Shown: positions 1 through 7,387 of the stretch, in pieces
Layout of the letters: every line of letters begins with the position of its first letter
Numbering within the stretch: position 1 is the stretch's first letter
The notes under the pieces: generated by a model
Databases searched by the model: none
What the model saw: the letters and a program-made list of their open reading frames with translations, nothing else
Told to the model about the DNA's origin: nothing
Translations under genes and position numbers: made by a program
From: an uncultured Dorea sp.
GTDB lineage: Bacteria > Bacillota_A > Clostridia > Lachnospirales > Lachnospiraceae
DNA: 15,917 nucleotides
Reading direction: 5' to 3'
Assembly: GCA_948468495.1 (NCBI GenBank)
Contig: CAOKJI010000006.1
Span: 1-15,917 of the forward strand

Positions 1-4
1 TATG

Positions 5-1300
5 TCAAATACAAAACGCAGCGTAAAGGGGAACGATCTTTTTTCCATTCTCATAACCAAAGTTTTTTGTAGAAAGTTTGATGGCATAATCAGGCTTATA
101 GGTTTCGATATAAACCTTTAAGCTTTTAGCCCTTGTGTTATCTGCCGATTTTACCTCAATAGGTATCAGCTTTCCGCCTCGCTGAATTACAAAATCGATT
201 TCAGCCCCTCGTTCCGACATCCAGTAATACGTATTGTACCCGTTTATTGTAAGCTGCACATTCACATAGTTTTCCGCCATTCCGCCCTTAAAGTCGTTGA
301 TTTCCTCCGCCATATAGAGGACGTCGCCTGCCGCTAAATCCTTTTTAGCAAGAAGCAGCCCTAAGTCTGATACGTAAATCTTGAATGCATCAATATCGCG
401 ATAATTCTCAAGGGGTTTTTTCACCTGCTCCACTTTATAAATCTGCGACACAATACCCGACAGACAGAGCCATTCAATGGCATTTTCAAATTCGGAAGCC
501 CGCCCGCCCTTTTTAATCAGCTTATATTGAAAGCGGGTATTCTTTTTAGAGAGCTGAACAGTGATGTTGTCATAGACAAGACGCGTTTTTTTTATCTCAT
601 TCAGATTATTGTATTTGCTCATGTCATTCAGATAGCTCGCAAGAATGGTGTCCTGAACATGACGAATCAAAATATAATCTTTCGTCTCTGCAAACAGCGT
701 CACGCATTCCGGCATGCCGCCCACCACCAGATACTGACGATAAAGCTGCATAGCCGCATCATGAAGCGCCGGAGGCAGCGGCATATTGGAAACAAAGCAT
801 TCCTTGATTTGTTCCACAAGAGCATCCTCTCCCATCGCAAGCATAAATTCCTCCATATCCATTGGGTATAGGGTTTTCATATCTACCTTGCCCACCGGAA
901 AGGAGAATTTTGTTCTATTTACCGCCACGCCCAGCAGACTGCCCGCTACAATGATGTGGTAATCCGGAGCATCCTCGCAAAAGTATTTGAGAGCCGTCAG
1001 CGCCCTCTCGCAAAGCTGTACCTCGTCAAACACAATCAATGTCTTTTCCCTTACAATCGTCTGACCTGCAATATGTGATAAAATCGGAATCAGATAATCA
1101 GGGTTGATATTTCCTTCAAACGTTTCATTCAATTTGGGATTCGTTTCAAAATTAAAATAAGCGACATTTTCATAATGAACACGTCCAAATTCCAGAACGG
1201 AATACGTCTTCCCGACTTGCCTTGCCCCCTGTAAAATCAGGGGTTTTCGCCGTTTGCTGTCTTTCCAGGATTCCAGAAAATTCATAATCTTTCTATACAT
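5..1300 (-). CDS. AAA+ ATPase with DUF4143 C-terminal domain
   Basis: A 431-residue ATPase of the common bacterial AAA/DUF4143 family, whose cellular role is not established. Seen directly: a Walker A motif GARQVGKT at residues 25-32, a Walker B stretch LIVFDE ending at D92-E93, and a sensor-like IIVAGS at 116-121. The C-terminal part carries a PD-(D/E)XK-nuclease-like pattern: E343 in AENY, E367/D369 in GAEIDF, and E382-K384 in PIEVKS. The length is normal for the family and the gene is complete (TGA stop at 5-7). The ATG is preceded by AGGAGG with 8-nt spacing, and a promoter lies immediately upstream. It is separated from the SorC gene by about 130 bp and is probably monocistronic within the window. 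Members are often found as isolated accessory genes in gut Firmicutes. Nuclease activity is an inference from the motif only. Confidence 0.9.
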   Translation of the reverse strand: MYRKIMNFLESWKDSKRRKPLILQGARQVGKTYSVLEFGRVHYENVAYFNFETNPKLNETFEGNINPDYLIPILSHIAGQTIVREKTLIVFDEVQLCERALTALKYFCEDAPDYHIIVAGSLLGVAVNRTKFSFPVGKVDMKTLYPMDMEEFMLAMGEDALVEQIKECFVSNMPLPPALHDAAMQLYRQYLVVGGMPECVTLFAETKDYILIRHVQDTILASYLNDMSKYNNLNEIKKTRLVYDNITVQLSKKNTRFQYKLIKKGGRASEFENAIEWLCLSGIVSQIYKVEQVKKPLENYRDIDAFKIYVSDLGLLLAKKDLAAGDVLYMAEEINDFKGGMAENYVNVQLTINGYNTYYWMSERGAEIDFVIQRGGKLIPIEVKSADNTRAKSLKVYIETYKPDYAIKLSTKNFGYENGKKIVPLYAAFCI

Positions 1301-1320
1301 GCGTCTGCCCTCCTGATTCC

Positions 1321-1349
1321 AGTATAATGGATATTCATGTAAATATCAA
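1321..1349 (-). promoter_or_regulatory. sigma-A-like promoter of the DUF4143 ATPase gene
   Basis: On the minus strand a -35 TTGATA (1344-1349) and a -10 TATACT (1321-1326) are separated by exactly 17 bp. The expected transcription start (about 1314-1318) almost coincides with the AGGAGG ribosome binding site (1309-1314), so the 5' leader would be only about 15-18 nt. A small inverted repeat AAATAT-N5-ATATTT (1341-1357) overlaps the -35 box and could be a regulator site, but it is short and AT-rich. Confidence 0.7.
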
Positions 1350-1430
1350 CAATATTTCTTATCGTTATAACATTTTTTCACATGATTTTTCTTAAATAAT
1401 CGCAGAATATTGCACGAAACAGCTTGCTAA

Positions 1431-2402
1431 TCACTTCAACCGCTCCAGTACAAAACCTGCCGTCTCTTCGTCTATCACCAGCACATTGATAATCTCCGCG
1501 CGAATCGCCGCGCAGATGCACTCTACCCTGCTTTGCCCGCAGGCAACGCCGATACGGGCCTTTTTCCTGCGAATCACATCTAACGGAACCGCCATGGTTC
1601 TGTCGTCCAGCTCCGGATCACAGATATTTCCGTCAGAATCAATCACATGGGTACAGATATCCCCCACCGCCCCTTTTCGGGTAAGGGCGGCAATCTCCTT
1701 TTCGTTCAGATATCCCGCCCGGTAAACGGCGCTCTGCAGCCCAAATGCTCCCAGCGCCAGCAGCGCAATATTGGAGTTATAACCATAGGTCATCACTCTG
1801 TTTATATCGTAATCGCTTAAGAACGCCTCCTTTAACCGGCTGCTGCTGACCACCGCCGGACAGGTCAGCACATAGGGCTTCGCTTCCCAGGCTCTGGCAA
1901 AATTCCTGGCAATCTCAAAGCAGTAAATGTTATGCTCCAGATTACTGATACCTCCGCACAACTGCGCGGCAATCATATCCGGATATTTCTGTCCCTGCCC
2001 CAGCAGACCTGTCACTGTATGAATCGTATTACCCCAGGAAAATCCAATCACATCTCCATTCTGTACAATCTCCTCCAGATAATCTACCGCCTTCCTGCCC
2101 ACGCTATGCATGTGCGAAGACTTCTGAGTAACCGGCGCAACAATCACCTTCTCAAGATTCGTCTTGCCGCGCAGCTTCCGCTCCAAATCCGACTCGCCCT
2201 TTAAGGGGTCGATAATCCGGAACTGTACAATCCCCATCTCTTTCGCTTCCGTCAGAAGCCTTGATACATAGGGTCTGGACAGACCAATGCTCTTCGCGAT
2301 GGCCTCCTGCCCCATACCCTCCTCGTAATACAGCTGCGCAACCTTTACAAGAAGCGCCGTCTTCCTCTCATCCAACGGCCTTCCCTCTAATATTGGACTC
2401 AT
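1431..2402 (-). CDS. SorC-family sugar-binding transcriptional regulator
   Basis: A 323-residue transcription factor of the SorC/DeoR-like family, which uses an N-terminal helix-turn-helix to bind DNA and a C-terminal sugar-phosphate-sensing domain related to sugar isomerases. The HTH is visible at about residues 30-57 (QEAIAKSIGLSRPYVSRLL followed by an EAKEMGIV wing). The effector domain shows the family motif GDVIGFSWGNTI (about 136-147) and a typical C-terminus with CDPELDDRT and GVACGQSR. Length is standard. AGGGGG sits 5-6 nt upstream of the ATG. The stop of the acylphosphatase is only 26 bp upstream, so the two are probably co-transcribed. No sugar operon adjoins it here; the PTS/GH42 operon is about 6 kb away, so its target may be elsewhere. 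The effector sugar is unknown. Confidence 0.92.
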   Translation of the reverse strand: MSPILEGRPLDERKTALLVKVAQLYYEEGMGQEAIAKSIGLSRPYVSRLLTEAKEMGIVQFRIIDPLKGESDLERKLRGKTNLEKVIVAPVTQKSSHMHSVGRKAVDYLEEIVQNGDVIGFSWGNTIHTVTGLLGQGQKYPDMIAAQLCGGISNLEHNIYCFEIARNFARAWEAKPYVLTCPAVVSSSRLKEAFLSDYDINRVMTYGYNSNIALLALGAFGLQSAVYRAGYLNEKEIAALTRKGAVGDICTHVIDSDGNICDPELDDRTMAVPLDVIRRKKARIGVACGQSRVECICAAIRAEIINVLVIDEETAGFVLERLK

Positions 2403-2428
2403 AATTTCCCCCTGCTCATTCTTTTATA

Positions 2429-2704
2429 CTAATATCTAACGCTAAATTTCTTCTCATCCTCCTTCACCGGAATCTCTTCACTGTCCACCCATTCCACCCG
2501 GATAAACCGGTCCGTATTCAGCCGGACCATCAGCTTGTCCACTAGCATTTCGCGTCCCTGAACTTCCATCAGCACGCTTCCGTCCCACTCATTCTTCACC
2601 CAGCCGGTAAGCCCTAAGGACTCCGCTGCAAATCTCGCGGTATAACGAAAGCCTACGCCCTGCACTCTCCCATGGAACACGACTCTTCTTCGTATATCTG
2701 CCAT
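2429..2704 (-). CDS. acyP: acylphosphatase
   Basis: A 91-residue acylphosphatase, a small cytosolic enzyme that hydrolyses carboxyl-phosphate bonds such as those of acetyl phosphate or 1,3-bisphosphoglycerate. The signature is clear: GRVQGVGFRY at 12-21 with catalytic R20, then the second signature GWVKNEWDG with catalytic N38. These match the Arg/Asn pair of the family (R23/N41 in the vertebrate enzyme). The length is normal for a stand-alone member. An AGGAGG lies 4 nt from the ATG. It is followed after 26 bp by the SorC regulator, an unusual pairing with no obvious pathway link. I see no convincing promoter in the 148 bp upstream, so it may be read through from the DUF2804 gene. Confidence 0.95.
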   Translation of the reverse strand: MADIRRRVVFHGRVQGVGFRYTARFAAESLGLTGWVKNEWDGSVLMEVQGREMLVDKLMVRLNTDRFIRVEWVDSEEIPVKEDEKKFSVRY

Positions 2705-2852
2705 AAATCCTCCTGCCTTTCATCCTACATCTCCTGTCCGGCATTCTGCCTTCACTGCTCTGTAACATGCAACCTTTCGACTGTCCGGCACAGCTTTGCA
2801 CTATTGACCGGAAATGCCATAAGCAAAATATACTACACCTAACTTTAGCCTC

Positions 2853-3875
2853 TTAATAGCGGTTATGCACATCTTCCGCAAAACACATCATGTCCTTAAC
2901 CTCAATTACCGTTCCGTCATCCAGAACAGCTTTGCCGCTCATCCGTCCAAACACCTGATGCTGATCCGTCTCTATCAGTACCGCCGCCGTCTTCGCCGCC
3001 CTGTCTAGAACCGGTACAAAATCCATCTCAAATCTGCCGTCGCTGGAGGTAAACGTCCATGGCTTCAGATAATCTCCCTCCGGAATATGGAACGTCACAT
3101 CATCCAGCTTATGGCCCACCCCGTCATAGAACAGCATATTTTCCGTCGCCGCCGAAGTATCGCCAAAACCGTATCCGATATTAAATCCAAAGGTCCTGCC
3201 GTTCACCACCGTATTCCCGGAGCCCCAGTACCAGCGGTTGTCATAGGTCCACACACCCCTGCCCCAGTCCAGCGTACCGAAATCCGTCTCCTTATGAAAG
3301 CGGTATACCTTCCCGTCAAATTCCATCTTCCCGCTTGCCGGCATACAGTTAATCTTCTGATTATAATAAAACGCGGTCTTTTTCTCCTTCCAGGGCGTCG
3401 CGATTACCATGGTATCCATCTCAGGCTGTTCCAGCGTAATATCACAGCGGAAGGTCTTGTCCTGCCAGAACTTATCAAACTTGCAGCGAATCCGCCGTTT
3501 TCCTTCTTCCACCGTATACTCCATGTGAAGCCGCTTGTCCCGGTATACGGTATCGCCCCGGGCAGAGGTAGAGGGAAGGTCGAATTTCCCCATGGGGAAT
3601 GCATTCAGTATCGTCTCCGTATGCTCCCAGCCCTCTTTAAAATTCAGCAGAGATACCGACTGCAGCCCGATATACCCGTCGTCAGAAATGGTAAATGCCC
3701 CTGCGAAATCCTCGTTTAACACCAGATAATAATCCCATTCTTTAATGCGGAATTTCGGCGCTCTTATCTGCCTGCGGTCATACTTCTGAACCAGTTGTCT
3801 GGACCAGCCGGGTTCCCGCAACGAACCATCCTCTTTTAATAACGGCTGTTTTGTAACAACTTCATGATTCCTCAT
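2853..3875 (-). CDS. DUF2804 family protein
   Basis: A 340-residue member of the uncharacterised DUF2804 family; no biochemical function is established. Recognition rests on the start region (EVVTKQPLLKEDGSL then GWSRQLVQKYDR), the WDYYLVL stretch, and the TDFGTLDWGRGVWTYDNRWYW-type aromatic-rich block, all typical of the family. It is rich in beta-strand-like aromatic segments, with no signal peptide or membrane helix. An upstream ATG at 3911 would add 12 residues (start MRAWNKREAKYG) but has no ribosome binding site. The chosen ATG at 3875 has AAAAGGGAGG 11 nt upstream, and the family N-terminus begins here. It follows the HD-domain gene by about 60 bp and is probably in the same transcript. 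Confidence 0.85.
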   Translation of the reverse strand: MRNHEVVTKQPLLKEDGSLREPGWSRQLVQKYDRRQIRAPKFRIKEWDYYLVLNEDFAGAFTISDDGYIGLQSVSLLNFKEGWEHTETILNAFPMGKFDLPSTSARGDTVYRDKRLHMEYTVEEGKRRIRCKFDKFWQDKTFRCDITLEQPEMDTMVIATPWKEKKTAFYYNQKINCMPASGKMEFDGKVYRFHKETDFGTLDWGRGVWTYDNRWYWGSGNTVVNGRTFGFNIGYGFGDTSAATENMLFYDGVGHKLDDVTFHIPEGDYLKPWTFTSSDGRFEMDFVPVLDRAAKTAAVLIETDQHQVFGRMSGKAVLDDGTVIEVKDMMCFAEDVHNRY

Positions 3876-3934
3876 ACCATACTTCGCCTCCCTTTTATTC
3901 CAAGCGCGCATCTCTGGCGGGCTTTGCTTTATTA

Positions 3935-4522
3935 CTATTCATCCTTTACGTCGCCAAGCTGAATATGCTGGTCGATGATTTCCTTCATCTTCTCCCAGAC
4001 CTGCGGGGAGGTCTCCTCTATCTTCTCATTCCGCTTATAAATCTGAGACTTTTTCACACCATGCTCTCTCCAGCTTACGCCTCCGCTCTCGTGATTCAAA
4101 AGCAGCGGCTGGAAATTGTCCAGAAGATGCGCATACTTCGCATCCGCGCTTTCGTAACGCTCAAATTCTTCCCACAACTCCCGGAAATACATCCCCTGAT
4201 CCTCCGGCAGAATCCCGAATATCCGCTCCGCAGCCGCTTCTTCTCTGGCCCGCTTCGTCTCCGCTCCCTTCGCGTCATAAGCATACGTATCTCCCGCGTC
4301 AATCTCTACCAAATCGTGAATCAATACCATAAGAATCACCTTCAGTACGTCAACCTCCTGCGCGGCATACTCCTTCAATAGAAATGCTGCAACCGCCAGA
4401 TGCCAGGAGTGCTCCGCGTCATTCTCCTTCCGATTACCGTCCGCAAGCCAGGTCTGACGGAAAATATTCTTCACCTTATCAATCTCCATCAAAAACTCAA
4501 GCTGCCTGCTCATCCTCTCCAT
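3935..4522 (-). CDS. HD-domain phosphohydrolase, YfbR/HDDC2-like (5'-deoxynucleotidase family)
   Basis: A 195-residue HD-superfamily metal-dependent phosphohydrolase. The metal ligands are visible: H38 in AEHSWH, H69-D70 in LIHDLVEIDAGD, and D135 in HLLDNF. E73 and D78 follow the HD pair with the spacing seen in E. coli YfbR (H33, H68, D69, E72, D77, D137), a dNMP 5'-nucleotidase. This makes hydrolysis of deoxynucleoside monophosphates the best guess; COG1896 members are broader, so substrate is an inference. The start at 4522 has AAGG 8-9 nt upstream. The nearby second ATG (4513) has GGAGAGG directly abutting it, which is too close for a normal start. The gene has its own promoter and leads into the DUF2804 gene. 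Confidence 0.88.
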   Translation of the reverse strand: MERMSRQLEFLMEIDKVKNIFRQTWLADGNRKENDAEHSWHLAVAAFLLKEYAAQEVDVLKVILMVLIHDLVEIDAGDTYAYDAKGAETKRAREEAAAERIFGILPEDQGMYFRELWEEFERYESADAKYAHLLDNFQPLLLNHESGGVSWREHGVKKSQIYKRNEKIEETSPQVWEKMKEIIDQHIQLGDVKDE

Positions 4523-4554
4523 TTATAACACCTTCTTCCCTTCGGTATAGTAAA

Positions 4555-4583
4555 ATTGTACTCTTTCTCCTTCCTTCCCGCAA
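4555..4583 (-). promoter_or_regulatory. candidate promoter of the HD-domain/DUF2804 transcript
   Basis: On the minus strand a -10 TACAAT (4555-4560) lies 17 bp from a weak -35 TTGCGG (4578-4583). The spacer is almost pure purine (GAAGGAAGGAGAAAGAG). The predicted start is about 25 nt upstream of the HD gene ATG. The -35 box matches the consensus at only three positions. Confidence 0.5.
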
Positions 4584-4626
4584 GTCTTTTCGTCAAATAT
4601 GACAGTATTTTATGATTTCATGTTTC

Positions 4627-4674
4627 TGTTCACACAGTACTTTGCATTTACCGCGAGCGGAGCAAACTGTAACA
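4627..4674. repeat. long imperfect palindrome downstream of spmB
   Basis: Paired arms read inwards as TGTT/AACA (4627-4630, 4671-4674), ACAGT/ACTGT (4634-4638, 4666-4670), TTGC/GCAA (4642-4645, 4662-4665) and CCGC/GCGG (4651-4654, 4657-4660), with small bulges between them. It begins 8 bp after the spmB stop. There is no T-run, so it is not a standard intrinsic terminator. It may stabilise the mRNA 3' end or be a dispersed palindromic repeat. Confidence 0.5.
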
Positions 4675-4681
4675 TTTGCGA

Positions 4682-5206
4682 TTACATCCAGCCCGCAAGC
4701 GCTACGCTTGCCGCAAGTCCCGCCGCCGTCGCAAGCAAAGCCCCCGTCAGAGTATATCTGCTCTTCCTTACCTTCGCCGTCATAAAATACACGCTCATGG
4801 TATAGAAAATGGTCTCCGTACAAGCCATACTGATTGACGCTATCAGCCCGATTTCTGAATCTGTTCCAAACTCTTTGTATAAATCCAAAAGAAGTCCCGT
4901 CGCGGCGGAAGAAGAAAACATCTTCACCACCGACAACGGAACCAGCTCTCCCGGAAATCCTATGTAACCGGATACCCTCCCTACCATTTCCGATAATAGT
5001 TCCAGAAAACCGGAAGCGCGCAGAATCCCTACCGCCACCATCAGCGCAATCATGGTAGGCATAATCTTAATCACCGTATGAAAACCGCTGTTAGCGCCCT
5101 TAATAAATGTGTCGTACACATCTACCTTTCTCAGAACTCCATAGCACACAATCCCGAAAATCACCATAGGAATCATCATATCCGACAAAAACAAAAACCA
5201 CTGCAT
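4682..5206 (-). CDS. spmB: spore maturation protein B (nucleoside-recognition/Gate domain membrane protein)
   Basis: A 174-residue polytopic membrane protein of the SpmB family, which with SpmA is needed for spore-core dehydration and heat resistance in Bacillus and Clostridium. Hydrophobic helices are visible at about residues 5-24, 44-64, 88-105, 122-142 and 154-172. Family landmarks are the KIMP..IALMVAVGILRASG stretch, the SSSAATG segment (about 98-104) and the ETIFYTMSVYF motif (about 130-140). The length is standard (B. subtilis SpmB is about 178 aa). SpmA is normally encoded directly upstream, but no coding sequence of any kind lies in the 200 bp before this gene. The Shine-Dalgarno is weak (TAGGA about 9 nt away). 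A sporulation-type promoter is suggested upstream. Confidence 0.88.
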   Translation of the reverse strand: MQWFLFLSDMMIPMVIFGIVCYGVLRKVDVYDTFIKGANSGFHTVIKIMPTMIALMVAVGILRASGFLELLSEMVGRVSGYIGFPGELVPLSVVKMFSSSAATGLLLDLYKEFGTDSEIGLIASISMACTETIFYTMSVYFMTAKVRKSRYTLTGALLATAAGLAASVALAGWM

Positions 5207-5242
5207 CCCTTATTTTCCTATCTGTTTTCCATCCTCCTTATT

Positions 5243-5270
5243 ATTATATGATTCTGTCCGGCAGCTATTC
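5243..5270 (-). promoter_or_regulatory. candidate sigma-E-like (sporulation) promoter of spmB
   Basis: On the minus strand CATATAAT (5243-5250) is preceded, after 15 bp, by GAATA (5266-5270). B. subtilis sigma-E promoters have a -10 near CATACAAT and an ATA-containing -35 at similar spacing, and spmAB of B. subtilis belongs to the sigma-E regulon. There is no good TTGACA at the right distance, so an ordinary sigma-A promoter would rest only on the TATAAT contained in the -10. The assignment is an inference. Confidence 0.42.
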
Positions 5271-5318
5271 CCCCTCTTTGAAAGGCGCCGCATCTCACGG
5301 CCCGCACTTCATCCTGTT

Positions 5319-5348
5319 AGAACGCGTCCCCAGGTTGCGTTCTGCAAC
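5319..5348. other. two mutually exclusive hairpins between the DUF4153-like gene and spmB
   Basis: AGAACGC (5319-5325) pairs perfectly with GCGTTCT (5337-5343), loop 11 nt. Overlapping it, GTTGC-like arms GGTTGC/GCAAC (5334-5338 with 5344-5348) form a second 5-bp stem with a 5-nt loop. The two cannot form together. Neither is followed by a T-run. The rest of the 200-bp gap holds short GC-rich repeats such as CGTAC-TG-GTACG and TCGGG-TGAG-CCCGA but no coding sequence. Confidence 0.35.
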
Positions 5349-5406
5349 GCTGTCCCAGAATATTGGATGGCGTACTGGTACGGCGCTTTTCGGGCTCACC
5401 CGACGC

Positions 5407-7068
5407 TTAATCCTTATCTTTCTCTATCCACCTGACCGCCGCATCCCGGGCCTGCACCTTCGCCAAATTCAGCTCCCGTACTGAGATGTTTTTATACCGG
5501 TCTGCGATGTCGTAAAAATAATTTCTGACTTCCTGCTCCACCGTTGTATCCCATCCGAATCTGCATGCAGGCCCGAATTCCTCTTCCCCGCTGCTCTTAT
5601 CATCCTCCGCAATCTTCCTGCCGTCCATCTTCGCAATAACCGGGGCCGCATCGTCAGACAATCCATACAGGATATACTGAACGTCCCACACACTGACCGA
5701 CTCCCAGTGGCGGAGATTATATTCGGCTATCAGTCTGTCCGGTCTGGCAAAGGAAAGCAGAATATAACCGCATCCCACTACCAGCACAACATACCGGAAC
5801 ATGGGGAAATTCTTTCGGTAAATGCTTACCGTTACGCCTCCCATAATCAGCGCCAGAATCGTAAGAAACCACAATACCAGTATCCGTAATAAGGTAAGAT
5901 GATACGTCTGCACATACAGCATCATCCGGTAAACAGCGGACGCAATCATGATAAACGTGCAGCCGCAGATGACCGTTAAACTTCCGCGAAGCAGCTTATT
6001 TTCCTGGAACAGCGCCATGCAAGCCAGTACCAGGATAAAGTTCAGTATCCCGACAAAGAGCAGTTCAAAAAAGCCCTGCCTTGCATACAACGAATACGTC
6101 ACTCCTTCGGGAAGGCTGCCCAGTCTCAGAAACAGGTAAAATACCTGTATTCCCGCATACAAAGCATACACTGCTCCGAGAACCATGGTAAATGTAATCG
6201 CAATCAGAGCGTTATAACTCTTCCCCTCCTTTTCTTTTTCTTCAAAACGCCTGCTGCAAAGAGCGCAGAAAAAAGCGTAGCTGGCAACAAACCCCGTCAG
6301 AATCATGAGAAAAATTACAAACGCCGGGCCAAACTCGATTTCAAAAATCAAATCTTCAAAAATCCCCGCAAACACCATATCCGAGTGCAGAAGCGTCGGA
6401 AAAATCACCAGCAGAAGACCCGCCGCAATCAAAATTCCTAAGCCTACCGCCGCCGCTGTTTTCCGCTTTTCTCCGGCGGCGTTTCCCTTCGCTTCCGCTA
6501 AATATGCAAACCCATGAGAAAACGGACGGAATACATGCCCGATTGACGCAAAACAGATAATCATCATATTCTTTAGGAACGTTGGGAATTTCCATTTGTC
6601 ATCTTCATAAAACTGGTGCATCATCCCGGTAAGGAACAATAATAAAAAGCCGGCCATATTGAAAAATATCAGAAACCCGGAACAAGTAAATGTGGTGCTA
6701 ATCCCTAAGAGCGTCATCCCGGCCGCATACACCCAGGTCCCCTTCTTCACTTGAACTCCAACCTTCTTAAGCAGAAGATAAGCGATTCCCATGGTGCCCC
6801 ATACCAGAACCGGCCAGGTGATTCCGTTAGGATTCTGATACCGGCAGAACGCAAATAAAACTCCAAACACCAGACACATTCCGGCAATATATCCATAATT
6901 CTTTCGCATCCTTCCCACAAGGGGAGGTTCTTCCTGACGCGGTACTTCCGCCGCTTTCCGCCAGATGTCCCCTGCAATTTGTAAATCTTCCGGTATTCCT
7001 GCCGCTTCTGTCTGATTTGCCGCGGCGCCCGCCATAAATTCCTCACCTGTCGCATATTTCATATCCAT
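5407..7068 (-). CDS. polytopic membrane protein, DUF4153/DUF4173-like
   Basis: A 553-residue integral membrane protein of unknown function. After a soluble N-terminus of about 55 residues come roughly 11-12 hydrophobic helices up to about residue 440, for example in YIAGMCLVFGVLFAFC, GFLLLFLTGMMHQF, VVLVVGCGYILLSFA. A soluble C-terminal tail of about 110 residues follows, starting at ARPDRLIAEYN and containing YGLSDDAAPVI. This layout and the RPD-IAEYN junction recall Firmicute DUF4153/DUF4173 proteins; I cannot separate the two families by eye. AAGGGGAG lies 7 nt before the ATG. It follows the HTH gene after about 97 bp, and the DUF2975-HTH-large membrane protein order suggests one operon controlled by the HTH protein. 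No catalytic motif was recognised. Confidence 0.8.
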   Translation of the reverse strand: MDMKYATGEEFMAGAAANQTEAAGIPEDLQIAGDIWRKAAEVPRQEEPPLVGRMRKNYGYIAGMCLVFGVLFAFCRYQNPNGITWPVLVWGTMGIAYLLLKKVGVQVKKGTWVYAAGMTLLGISTTFTCSGFLIFFNMAGFLLLFLTGMMHQFYEDDKWKFPTFLKNMMIICFASIGHVFRPFSHGFAYLAEAKGNAAGEKRKTAAAVGLGILIAAGLLLVIFPTLLHSDMVFAGIFEDLIFEIEFGPAFVIFLMILTGFVASYAFFCALCSRRFEEKEKEGKSYNALIAITFTMVLGAVYALYAGIQVFYLFLRLGSLPEGVTYSLYARQGFFELLFVGILNFILVLACMALFQENKLLRGSLTVICGCTFIMIASAVYRMMLYVQTYHLTLLRILVLWFLTILALIMGGVTVSIYRKNFPMFRYVVLVVGCGYILLSFARPDRLIAEYNLRHWESVSVWDVQYILYGLSDDAAPVIAKMDGRKIAEDDKSSGEEEFGPACRFGWDTTVEQEVRNYFYDIADRYKNISVRELNLAKVQARDAAVRWIEKDKD

Positions 7069-7165
7069 TCTAATTCTCCCCTTTCTTCATGAACATCTAT
7101 TCTTTCATTTCCATTCACATCCTCCGGCAGCCTGTCAGCGCTGCAAACGCGCTCTGAATCCCTTT

Positions 7166-7375
7166 TTACTCATCCGGCACATATTCCAGAATATCTCCCG
7201 GCTGGCAGTCCAGCGCCCTGCAAAGAGCGTCCAGCGTCGTAAATCTCACCGCCTTCGCCTTGTTATTTTTCAAAATAGACAGATTCGCCATCGTAATATC
7301 AATCTCTTTCGCAAGCTCTGTCACACTAATCTTCTTCTTTGCCATTACCACATCCAGATTCACTACAATCGCCAT
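7166..7375 (-). CDS. small Xre/Cro-type HTH regulator (YozG-like)
   Basis: A 69-residue protein consisting almost only of a helix-turn-helix domain: helices at about 18-26 (SVTELAKEI) and 29-38 (MANLSILKNN, the likely recognition helix), followed by FTTLDALCRALDCQPGDILEY, which is the hallmark of the YozG-like family. Such proteins are commonly encoded next to DUF2975 membrane proteins. GTG at 7378 and ATG at 7375 are adjacent in-frame starts; AGGAGG is 5 nt from the GTG and 8 nt from the ATG, so I prefer the ATG. The AGGAGG overlaps the DUF2975 stop codon, implying translational coupling. It is a candidate binder of the ATTG-N5-CAAT repeat array at the operon promoter, probably autoregulatory. 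Confidence 0.9.
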   Translation of the reverse strand: MAIVVNLDVVMAKKKISVTELAKEIDITMANLSILKNNKAKAVRFTTLDALCRALDCQPGDILEYVPDE

Positions 7376-7387
7376 CACGCCGCCCTC

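Noticed and set aside
3087..3719. 210-codon open frame on the plus strand
   Set aside because: It lies wholly antisense to the DUF2804 gene, has no recognisable protein family and no good ribosome binding site; a shadow frame.
7081..7165. Terminator between the HTH and the DUF4153-like gene
   Set aside because: Only a 5-bp AGCGC/GCGCT hairpin without a T-run; not enough for an intrinsic terminator.
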